Shown: piece by piece, positions 34,301 to 39,160 of the stretch | How the letters are laid out: each line of letters starts with the position of its first letter | How positions within the stretch are numbered: position 1 is the stretch's first letter | Source of the DNA: Lachnospiraceae bacterium | GTDB lineage: Bacteria > Bacillota > Clostridia > Lachnospirales > Lachnospiraceae | Assembly (NCBI GenBank): GCA_024691565.1 | Contig: JAILNN010000052.1 | Location: 1 to 39,160, forward strand | Length of the DNA stretch: 39,160 nucleotides | Direction of reading: 5' to 3' | Notes under the pieces: generated by a model | Databases searched by the model: none | The model's input: the letters and a program-made list of their open reading frames with translations, nothing else | Told to the model about the DNA's origin: nothing | Translations under genes and position numbers: made by a program

Positions 34301-34772
34301 TTCTGATACCCTTAGAGAGGGAATTAGCGCCTTTGGTAATCCACTTGTTTGGTGGGCTGGAATTCCTGCAACAGTTTACATGCTCTACTTATGGATTTTA
34401 AAGAGAGAAAGAAAAGCAGGCTTCTTAATTCTTGCTTACTTAGCTCAGTATGCACCTTGGTTCTTGGTATCAAGAGTAGTTTTCATTTATCACTACTTCC
34501 CAAGTGTACCATTTATCACAATTATGGTGGCTTATATGCTTATGAACTTTACTAAGTTTAAGTTCTTTGCAGGAAAAGCAAATGCTGAAGTTACGGATGG
34601 AAAGAAGAAGTTTAAGTTTAAATCAAACTATCTGGTTTGGTTATATGTGGCCATTGCAATTGTGCTATTTATTATGTTCTATCCAGTTCTTAGTGGTACG
34701 CCAGTTGATGTTGGTTATGTTGAGAAGTGGCTCAAGTGGTCTGATAATTGGGTCCTTGTTCAGACTTGGTAA
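31377..34772 (+). CDS. Double GT-C glycosyltransferase: mannosyltransferase-like plus PMT (GT39)
   Basis: An 1131-residue polytopic membrane protein with an unusual two-enzyme layout. After a short N-terminal span and a basic loop, the first GT-C unit (about 75-500) begins with YEVDMNCFFAWA (E109 and D111 as the likely first-loop acidic motif) and SFTDYPPGYVYILY, as in polyprenyl-sugar mannosyltransferases. A linker with one span leads to a beta-rich F5/8-C (discoidin)-like segment (about 574-665: VDLGEEKSVAKLWDFLGY ... ARYIRITPSS). The second unit is a PMT/GT39 domain with the first-loop DE pair at D699-E700 (TYFDEIYHA), THPPLGKEFIALG and a PMT_4TMC-like W-rich C-terminus. It probably glycosylates exported proteins or polymers using lipid-linked sugars. 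AGGAGG precedes the ATG. Confidence 0.85.
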   Translation: MAAIVISSIIYLVLGIVFYDMIMGYLRVDGSKKDIKSASVGRQRRNAHNKKGDKSSSKRKTTSAGNVISDEQEKTIGTTIFIIVMIVGFLARILTAFILVVAKNYKGYEVDMNCFFAWADMAFNDGLKNFYSSESFTDYPPGYVYILYVIGGIRHTFSIDQGSATSVILTKMPAMLSDMGIAYIIYLFSKEKIKERGGAILAGLFLFCPIVFLDSTIWGQTDSVFMVCIVAMCYLIYKKKLIRSYFVYALSILIKPQALMFAPIILLAFANEIIENRNENLVNKKDTNAFLKRLGIHLGSGLLAIGSIFLFMVPYGVSYALKQYTSTVSSYPYASVNAYNFWALIGKNWASQDDIFLGLSCKTWGSAAIVLTVIFVSIMFFKSQNSKSRYAFVGAFTIIMVFALSVRMHERYMYPVVAFLLIVFALRPLKRIFILFMMSATAVFFNAAHVLFYYDPQNYDANNPIFKVTGLMVLACFAYAVYVGVTLYLKPEKEETEKELYSKEKDKSIYYNRATSSSDEKNSKKVIASEKPAKMTKMDFILMAVITLVYACVAFTNLGNKKGPETDYSFVNQGAITVDLGEEKSVAKLWDFLGYQNNPTYLVDYSTDGQSYTALYTEDAPWDAGSVFKWNSTDVNIMARYIRITPSSTNYKDSMIEIAFTDSDGNVFTPVNAEDYHNLFDEQEYVVTRATNLNGTYFDEIYHARTAYETIHKLYCYENTHPPLGKEFIALGVLIFGMTPFGWRFMGTLFGVFMVMVMYNFAKKFFKSTEFAVIATLLFSFDFMHFVQTRIATIDVFVVLFIMLSYYFMYLYTRMSFYDTPLKKTFIVLALCGVTMGMGIASKWTGIYSAAGLAVIIFIQFFRRINEYIYASKNPSGETNGIKHEDIIKKFKPNMLATIGFCCIVFLVVPAIIYCLSYIPFNDGVADRTFFQKVIEAQKTMYNYHKDLKAEHPYSSTWYQWPIMYRPMWYYSGVASDTLREGISAFGNPLVWWAGIPATVYMLYLWILKRERKAGFLILAYLAQYAPWFLVSRVVFIYHYFPSVPFITIMVAYMLMNFTKFKFFAGKANAEVTDGKKKFKFKSNYLVWLYVAIAIVLFIMFYPVLSGTPVDVGYVEKWLKWSDNWVLVQTW

Positions 34773-34830
34773 AGGTTTTGCAGAATGAGATCTGAGGAAT
34801 GATTCTTGTTCAGACTTGGCAAGAGTTTTG
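34755..34830 (+). repeat. Duplicated 3' end of the GT-C gene
   Basis: CTTGTTCAGACTTGG at 34755-34769, just before the stop codon, recurs at 34805-34819, an offset of exactly 50. With the following bases, 23 of 26 positions match (34755-34780 against 34805-34830). Confidence 0.85.
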
Positions 34831-34896
34831 GCTCTGGGATTTTCAGGGCGCTCGTGCCTATGTGGCCGCTTGGTAGAACGTAAAACCTTGGCCAAG
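34815..34896. other. GC-richer inverted-repeat element between GT-C and unknown gene
   Basis: CTTGGCAAGAGTTTT (34815-34829) pairs with AAAACCTTGGCCAAG (34882-34896) over 14 bp with two single-base bulges. The inside (34830-34881) is GC-richer than the neighbourhood and holds an AGGGC/GCCT hairpin. The end of the GT-C gene (CTTGG plus AAGGTTTT, 34765-34779) can pair with the same right arm, so two structures compete. No T-run follows. This may be an attenuator, an RNA-processing site or a dispersed repeat; no reading frame here is convincing. Confidence 0.55.
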
Positions 34897-34925
34897 ATAA
34901 TATTAAGATTATGTGAGGATTTGAA

Positions 34926-36416
34926 ATGTCATCTAAGAAGAATAGAAAAAAAGCAGTTAAGACATATTCAGAAGAGGAAATTAAAAATATATTTAGAGCT
35001 TATTTTAGTTTAGTTAATTCAAATGCAGCGATTAAACTTTCTTATGAGCACTATACCTTCCTTGAAATTAAGGAAGAGTCACTTAATGATACATTTGATT
35101 ATGCTGCAACTGAGATTGATGAACTAGAAAAACTTATAAAAGAGGTTTTTGTTGTTGGGCTTAGTGATGAGACGCTTTCAAGTGTTACTGAGAGAGTTAC
35201 TGCCCTTAGAGGTCGAATCATTTCACAGGTTCAGATTTTAACGAAGTATATTGATAGATTTTCTATTTATCAGCATGTTTTAAATAGGGTTGAATATAGA
35301 TTTGGTGAACATGATTCTCTTGATGAAGAGACTGTTATCAGGAAGGTTTTAAACTATATTTTTGAGAAGGACGACAATATGGTTGTTAATACCAGACTTC
35401 TTTCAGTTATTGGTGAACTTCCTGTTAGAATGACTAAGAATAGGCTTTGCGATTTGATTCATGATGGATGCAAGGTTTACAATGGTTCAGAAAAGTCATC
35501 GTTTGATGCGTTTACGGACCTTCTTAGAGAGGTTTCGGGTGTGAGTCACATTGGTCATGAGTATGAGAAATTCGATGATTATATGAAGGAGCTTGACTAT
35601 TTTAATTCTCTTTCTTTTAAGGAGATGGGAGAAGATGAATATAGACAGGTTCAGAGTAGGTTTGATGCTGTGTCGGATGAAATCGTTTCTTTGAATGATA
35701 TTTATTCAACACTTATCAGTATGGTTAATGCGCTTTATATGACTTGCCTTTCTTATGGATATTGTGAGCCGCTTCCTGAGAATAATGCTGCGAGCATTAT
35801 TATTAAGGCGACTTATTCTATGTTTAATGAGGAAGAAAGTGATGTTTGGGAGAGATTTTTAAATCCTGCTGGAGATTCTTTTGAGGAGAAACTTGATTCA
35901 TTGATTCCTCTTTTTGAGCAGACTGTTGGTGTTCAGGAAGCTAATGCAGAACGTTCACAAGGTCTTTACTCTGCGATTGATAGCATCGTTATTATGCAGG
36001 AAGATGCTGTTAAGAGTGCATTTGGCGAGGATATGGAAAAGACAAGTCGTGTTATTAGAAATGTGGATTTTGTTTCTAAACTTTCTAGCGCGAGTGAGTA
36101 TATGGAACTTGGCGATGATGAGGTAGTTCGAGTTGGAGCTAAAAATTCAGAAGAACTTTCTGAGGAAAAGCTTGCTAATGCTTCATATATTGATAGCGAG
36201 GCTGCTAAGCTTTGCACAGAGATTAAAGATAAAATTAAGGATTCTGACAGAAGAGTTGGAAGAGCTATTATGTCAGCGATTCTTGAAAAACTTCCAGTAT
36301 TCTTTAGGGAAGCTAAGGAGGTTGCGGAATATATTACTGATGCATTGAAGTATTGTGATGATGAGGTTGAAAAGCAGGCTTCAATGAATACGCTAAATAT
36401 GCTTGCAGATGAGTAG
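34926..36416 (+). CDS. Uncharacterised helical cytosolic protein (496 residues)
   Basis: No family is recognised. The N-terminus is basic (SSKKNRKKAVK), then the protein is acidic and almost wholly alpha-helical, with heptad-like stretches such as ATEIDELEKLIKEVF (about 58-72) and SVTERVTALRGRIISQVQ near 85-102. There is no signal peptide or membrane span, and cysteines are scattered, not clustered. GAGGA lies about 7 bases before the ATG. It follows the GT-C gene after 153 bases of structured spacer and precedes a 117-residue unknown gene. Co-expression with the downstream DUF2953/GerW genes is plausible. Several in-frame stop codons follow within 60 bases. Confidence 0.8.
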   Translation: MSSKKNRKKAVKTYSEEEIKNIFRAYFSLVNSNAAIKLSYEHYTFLEIKEESLNDTFDYAATEIDELEKLIKEVFVVGLSDETLSSVTERVTALRGRIISQVQILTKYIDRFSIYQHVLNRVEYRFGEHDSLDEETVIRKVLNYIFEKDDNMVVNTRLLSVIGELPVRMTKNRLCDLIHDGCKVYNGSEKSSFDAFTDLLREVSGVSHIGHEYEKFDDYMKELDYFNSLSFKEMGEDEYRQVQSRFDAVSDEIVSLNDIYSTLISMVNALYMTCLSYGYCEPLPENNAASIIIKATYSMFNEEESDVWERFLNPAGDSFEEKLDSLIPLFEQTVGVQEANAERSQGLYSAIDSIVIMQEDAVKSAFGEDMEKTSRVIRNVDFVSKLSSASEYMELGDDEVVRVGAKNSEELSEEKLANASYIDSEAAKLCTEIKDKIKDSDRRVGRAIMSAILEKLPVFFREAKEVAEYITDALKYCDDEVEKQASMNTLNMLADE

Positions 36417-36439
36417 TTTAGTGTTGGATTGATAAATGG

Positions 36440-36469
36440 AATTTAGTGATTAGAAATTTAGTGATTAGA
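36440..36469 (+). repeat. 15-bp perfect tandem duplication after the 496-residue gene
   Basis: AATTTAGTGATTAGA occurs twice back to back (36440-36454, 36455-36469). Each copy carries TAG and TGA. TAGTGTTGG, found right after the gene (36419-36427), recurs at 36476-36484. Confidence 0.92.
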
Positions 36470-36506
36470 GATAAGTAGTGTTGGCTAGCCCGAAAGCAGG
36501 TGTTCT

Positions 36507-36860
36507 ATGATAGAATGGAATGAAAAGATTTATACCGATTCGGTTGTGAATTCTAAATTAAAAAAATATAAAAAAGCCATACTAAAGAATAATAGTAGGA
36601 AGCTTCCTATTAAGTCTTTCTATGTTATTACTTTTCCTTTTAATTCGGATAATTGTTTTGATATTTATTCGAATACCGATATGTGGCTTCAATATAGAAA
36701 AAAGACCTGCGATTTGAAGGTTGTTGGTATTGCGTCGAGTTGGGACGGATGCATGGATGTTTTGGAGGCTATTGTTAAGGAAGTTTTGGATAGCGTTGGA
36801 ACGTTTGATGCAAAGGCTGTTAAAGAATACTTTGGTATTAAAATGATTGAAAGTGCTTGA
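36507..36860 (+). CDS. Uncharacterised small protein (117 residues)
   Basis: I do not recognise this protein. A short acidic opening (MIEWNEKIYTDS) is followed by a lysine-rich helix (SKLKKYKKAILKNN) and alternating strand and helix segments (SFYVITFPF, DLKVVGIASS, CMDVLEAIVKEVLDSVG), suggesting a small alpha/beta domain. No signal peptide or membrane span is seen. AGGTG lies 6 bases before ATG 36507; ATG 36516 is a possible alternative. It sits 90 bases after the 496-residue gene and 99 before DUF2953. Its last six codons are tandemly repeated after the stop. Confidence 0.7.
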   Translation: MIEWNEKIYTDSVVNSKLKKYKKAILKNNSRKLPIKSFYVITFPFNSDNCFDIYSNTDMWLQYRKKTCDLKVVGIASSWDGCMDVLEAIVKEVLDSVGTFDAKAVKEYFGIKMIESA

Positions 36861-36896
36861 TTAGCTGAGGTTGCTTAATTGATTGAAAGTGCTTAG
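36843..36896 (+). repeat. Three 18-bp in-frame repeats of the gene end, each with a stop
   Basis: The last six codons (ATGATTGAAAGTGCTTGA, 36843-36860) are followed in frame by a diverged unit ending TAA (36861-36878) and a near-identical unit ending TAG (36879-36896). The units read MIESA, LAEVA and LIESA, each followed by a stop codon. TGATTGAAAGTGCTT is repeated exactly at 36844 and 36880. Confidence 0.92.
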
Positions 36897-36959
36897 TTGG
36901 TAGATAGTATTTATTTTAAATTGATAGTTTTGGCTGAGAATTAAGGGAAGGAGGATATT

Positions 36960-37964
36960 TTGGCAATATTTTTAACTGTATTAAAAATTATTGGAATAGT
37001 TTTACTTGTTATTTTAGCGCTTGTCCTCCTTATTTTAATTTGGGTGCTTGTTATTCCGATGTTTTATTCCATTGATTTTAATAAAGAAGAGGGATATAAA
37101 CTTAAGGCGTCGGCCTGGTTCTTTTTACATATCGCCTCGATTAATTTCATAATGGAAGACGGTGTTACGAATCTAGCGATTAATGTTTTTGGAATTGATA
37201 TAAATAAGATTAGAAATAGGAAAAAGGAAAAGGAAAACGAGGAGAAGGCGCCTAAGAAGGTAGTGAAGACTTCTAATAAAAAGAGTTCTACTAATAAAGA
37301 GAAAATAGAATCTAAGCCGGTCGAGAAGGTAGTGACGGAATCGGTGGAGAGTGAATCCTTCGAGATAGGTGCTTCTGAATATAAGAATTTAGAGAGTTTA
37401 ACTGAGGATTACAATAGAGAGCAGGGAATCGAAGTTAGAAAAACCGAAGTTATCGATGAATCTGAAAAAAATGTATTGATATTTGATAGGGTTTTCGATA
37501 AAATTAATAGTGCTTGTGATGGTTTTAATAAGCTGTTAGACAAGATGGATGAGATTTATGGAAAAATCACTAAAGCAATTGATAAGGTGATTACTAAGGT
37601 GATTACTAAGGTTGATAAGCTTTATGATTTTGTTGCATCAGAGGAACTCAGTGTATTTCTTAAATATACATGGGTTGCATTGGTTAATATTCTTAAGCAT
37701 ATTAGACCTAGAAAGATTAAGTCTGATTTGGTGATTGGAACTGGTGAACCGGATACTACGGGTCAACTTTTTGGTGGAATTGCAGTCCTTTTTGGAGCGC
37801 TTAGGATTCAAACTAAGGTTGTTCCAGATTTTGATAATCAAGTATTTAAGGGATGGGCCACCATGAAGGGAAGAATGGTACTTGGATATCTTGGAATCAT
37901 ATTGGTTAAGTTCTATTTCTCTCAGGAGTTTAAGGACTTTAAGAAAGAAAAAGCAAAATTATAA
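36960..37964 (+). CDS. DUF2953 family membrane-anchored protein
   Basis: A 334-residue protein starting at TTG behind GGAAGGAGGAT. One strong N-terminal membrane span (about 4-35) is followed by a charged, Lys/Glu-rich low-complexity linker (about 82-160) and an amphipathic coiled region (FDKINSACDGFNKLLDKM ... KVITKVITKVDKL), including a 12-bp tandem repeat (AAGGTGATTACT, 37584-37607). The C-terminal DUF2953 core carries SDLVIGTGEPDTTGQLFG and PDFDNQVFKGWATMKGR. In Bacillus the DUF2953 gene (ytfI) is next to ytfJ, and here the GerW/YtfJ gene is also next, 78 bases later. The function is unknown; the linkage suggests a spore or envelope role. Confidence 0.88.
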   Translation: MAIFLTVLKIIGIVLLVILALVLLILIWVLVIPMFYSIDFNKEEGYKLKASAWFFLHIASINFIMEDGVTNLAINVFGIDINKIRNRKKEKENEEKAPKKVVKTSNKKSSTNKEKIESKPVEKVVTESVESESFEIGASEYKNLESLTEDYNREQGIEVRKTEVIDESEKNVLIFDRVFDKINSACDGFNKLLDKMDEIYGKITKAIDKVITKVITKVDKLYDFVASEELSVFLKYTWVALVNILKHIRPRKIKSDLVIGTGEPDTTGQLFGGIAVLFGALRIQTKVVPDFDNQVFKGWATMKGRMVLGYLGIILVKFYFSQEFKDFKKEKAKL

Positions 37965-38042
37965 GAAGTAAAAATTATAAGATTTAGAATCTATATAAAT
38001 AACACAAAGAAAAACTTTAAACAATGAATGGAGGGTTTAGTT

Positions 38043-38411
38043 ATGAGTAGTTCAGATAATTCTTTTGCAAGTACAGTGGGATCTTTATTTAATGGAATGG
38101 AAGGATTACTTACAAGTAAGACTGTTGTAGGTGATGCTGTTAAGTTTGATGATGGAACAATTATTCTTCCACTTATAGACGTTTCATTTGGTGCTGGTGC
38201 TGGTGCATTTTCTGATACAGGAAAAAGAGATAATGGTGCTGGCGGTGTTGGTGGAAAGGTTCAGCCATCAGCTATCCTTGTTATCCAGGATAAGAATGTT
38301 CGTCTTGTTAATGTTAAGAAGCAGGATGGTTTAACAAAGGTTATCGATATGATTCCTGATATTATGGATAAGCTTGGTAAGAAGGACAAGAAAGAAGGAG
38401 AAGCTGAGTAA
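38043..38411 (+). CDS. gerW: GerW family (YtfJ) sporulation-type protein
   Basis: A 122-residue protein of the Spore_YtfJ/GerW family. Recognised from VGSLFNGMEGLLTSKTVVGD at the N-terminus, the core DDGTIILPLIDVSFGAGAGA, the glycine-rich GAGGVGGKVQPSAILVIQD, and the terminal DMIPDIMDKL helix with an acidic/lysine tail. In Bacillus the protein is needed for germination through the cortex-lytic enzyme SleB. GGAGGG is 7 bases before ATG 38043; an in-frame ATG at 38028 overlaps that site and is rejected. Its presence does not prove spore formation: many non-sporulating Lachnospiraceae keep it. Confidence 0.93.
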   Translation: MSSSDNSFASTVGSLFNGMEGLLTSKTVVGDAVKFDDGTIILPLIDVSFGAGAGAFSDTGKRDNGAGGVGGKVQPSAILVIQDKNVRLVNVKKQDGLTKVIDMIPDIMDKLGKKDKKEGEAE

Positions 38412-38531
38412 TAAGATTCGGCTGAATATTAGGCTTTGACAGATTTATTGGTAAGAACCTGCAGAGTGTTCTTGAACATAAATATGGATTTTCAAGAGAA
38501 AAACGACATGCTAGATGATTAAAAAAAACAC

Positions 38532-38560
38532 TTGCATTTTGTTTTGAACTTTGATATTAT
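38532..38560 (+). promoter_or_regulatory. Promoter for rpmB
   Basis: TTGCAT (38532-38537), spacer 17, TATTAT (38555-38560), with an extended -10 TG at 38552-38553. The leader is about 48 bases. The 120 bases between gerW and this promoter hold only a weak AAGAAC/GTTCTT hairpin. Confidence 0.75.
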
Positions 38561-38570
38561 TGTCGTGTTG

Positions 38571-38587
38571 TGCGAAAAAAATTCGCA
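38571..38587 (+). other. Hairpin at the 5' end of the rpmB leader
   Basis: TGCGAA and TTCGCA pair around AAAAA within a few bases of the predicted transcript start, well before the AAGGAGGTG ribosome site. It could stabilise the mRNA or bind a protein. Confidence 0.4.
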
Positions 38588-38614
38588 GGTGTTAATTTTA
38601 AGGAGGTGTCGAAA

Positions 38615-38833
38615 ATGGCAAAGTGTTCTGTTTGTGGTAAGGGTGTTCATTTTGGAAACGCTGTAAGTCATTCACATAGAAGAAGTAATAAAATGTGGAA
38701 GCCAAATGTAAAGAATGTTAAAGTCATGGTCAATGGTTCTGTTAAGAAGATGCCGGTTTGTACAGGATGTCTTCGTTCAGGAAAGGTTGAACGTGCTGTT
38801 GCTAAGCCAAAGTATGTAGCTGAGGAAGCATAA
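38615..38833 (+). CDS. rpmB: Large-subunit ribosomal protein L28 (zinc-binding form)
   Basis: A 72-residue ribosomal protein. MAKCSVCGKG and VCTGCLRSG give the C4, C7, C49, C52 zinc ribbon of the C+ form. The core HFGNAVSHSHRRSNKMWKPN is diagnostic. Length is slightly over the usual 62 because of an AKPKYVAEEA tail. ATG 38615 has AAGGAGGTG upstream. Monocistronic between a good promoter and a terminator. Zinc-dependent replacement by a cysteine-free paralogue is known in other bacteria and cannot be judged here. Confidence 0.97.
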   Translation: MAKCSVCGKGVHFGNAVSHSHRRSNKMWKPNVKNVKVMVNGSVKKMPVCTGCLRSGKVERAVAKPKYVAEEA

Positions 38834-38863
38834 AATACATGATTATATTTACACTGAAAATAA

Positions 38864-38903
38864 CCCATCGTATACAGTGATAATTGTAAGCGATGGGATT
38901 TTT
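38864..38903 (+). terminator. Terminator after rpmB
   Basis: CCCATCG (38864-38870) pairs with CGATGGG (38891-38897), continued by an inner TACA/TGTA pairing, and is followed by ATTTTT. Confidence 0.85.
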
Positions 38904-38952
38904 CGTGTATGTGTAATGTAATATAGATATATTGGTAAGGATTTTTTTTATT

Positions 38953-38967
38953 ACTGTAAAGTACAGT
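38953..38967. promoter_or_regulatory. Palindrome directly before the last gene's ribosome site
   Basis: ACTGTA-AAG-TACAGT is a perfect 6-bp inverted repeat immediately before GGAAGGAG. It could be an operator or a hairpin that limits ribosome access. Confidence 0.4.
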
Positions 38968-38980
38968 GGAAGGAGTAGTT

Positions 38981-39160
38981 ATGAGGAAAAAGTTTTTTGG
39001 TAGAGTACTCGCTGGAGTTCTCGCGTTGTCAATGGTATTGACAGGTAATGCAGTTGATTTTGTGGCTAATGATGCCGCTGTTGCTGATGCTAAGGTTGTT
39101 TTAACTGCATCTAATGAGGATGAGAATAATTATACTAAGGCACAGACTATTTACGGATTT
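38981..39160 (+). CDS. Secreted protein, N-terminal part
   Basis: Only the first 60 residues are in the window; the frame is open to the end. A signal peptide is clear: MRKKFFGR, a hydrophobic core (VLAGVLALSMVLTG), then a polar, Ala/Asp-rich mature start (NDAAVADAK). GGAAGGAG lies about 6 bases before the ATG. The mature part is too short to identify a family; an extracellular enzyme or surface protein is likely. Confidence 0.75.
   Translation, partial: MRKKFFGRVLAGVLALSMVLTGNAVDFVANDAAVADAKVVLTASNEDENNYTKAQTIYGF

Noticed and set aside
34665-34895. A 76-residue open frame on the minus strand across the spacer after the GT-C gene
   Set aside because: It runs antisense into the GT-C gene end, has no ribosome site, and its composition (Arg/Pro/Ser/Lys mix) follows from the inverted repeat rather than a protein fold.
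34773-34925. Insertion sequence remnant after the GT-C gene
   Set aside because: There is an inverted repeat and a direct repeat, but no transposase fragment, and the 50-base direct repeat is not placed as a target duplication around the inverted repeat.

Overview
The window reads as a chromosomal segment of a low-GC, Gram-positive obligate anaerobe of the Clostridia, most likely a Lachnospiraceae member of the Butyrivibrio/Pseudobutyrivibrio/Roseburia type. Supporting signs are strong AT bias, AGGAGG-type ribosome sites, many TTGnnn-N17-TATAAT promoters, a flavodoxin-DUF3793 pair, a rubrerythrin, a 1407-residue acyl-CoA dehydratase activase, DUF2953 next to a GerW (YtfJ) protein, a zinc-type L28 and a BspA-like leucine-rich-repeat surface protein. 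The genus is inference. No insertion sequence with a transposase, prophage, CRISPR array, tRNA or rRNA was seen.

Layout. 1-2.8 kb: end of a BspA-like surface protein, its terminator, an unassigned three-way-junction element, then a flavodoxin/DUF3793 operon behind two matching palindromes, and a convergent rubrerythrin with two rubredoxin domains (redox and oxidative stress). 3.1-12 kb: mainly housekeeping metabolism on the plus strand, comprising 5-formyl-THF cyclo-ligase with metF, a phosphoglucomutase, an AIM24 protein, a DegV lipid-binding protein, proA, and an aroB/DJ-1/Dabb cluster. 12.1-17 kb: a small unknown protein, a secreted SGNH esterase overlapping tail to tail with a membrane O-acyltransferase, an 82-residue unknown, and a PIN-domain protein coupled to a 64-residue basic protein behind a palindrome. 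17.1-25.7 kb: a PAS-GGDEF-EAL protein with a decayed GGDEF site, a YbgC-type thioesterase, a Ca2+ P-type ATPase followed by pyruvate kinase, and a secreted CHAP-type cell-wall hydrolase behind a structured leader. 25.8-30.1 kb: the giant activase/dehydratase-like iron-sulfur protein (minus strand). 30.4-38.4 kb: a rhomboid-like membrane protein with a zinc module, an 1131-residue double GT-C glycosyltransferase, two unknown cytosolic proteins, DUF2953 and GerW. 38.6-39.2 kb: rpmB and the start of another secreted protein.

How it fits together: the esterase, acyltransferase, CHAP hydrolase, GT-C fusion and the two surface proteins at the edges form an envelope theme. The folate pair, proA, aroB, pgm and pyk are core metabolism. 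The flavodoxin, rubrerythrin, DJ-1 and activase genes are anaerobe redox functions.

The least ordinary features are non-coding: (i) repeated short duplications of gene 3' ends, stop codons included, in the following spacers (after proA, the GT-C gene, and two unknown genes); (ii) a GC-richer, potentially bistable inverted repeat after the GT-C gene; (iii) the paired operators before flavodoxin; (iv) structured leaders before flavodoxin and before the CHAP hydrolase.
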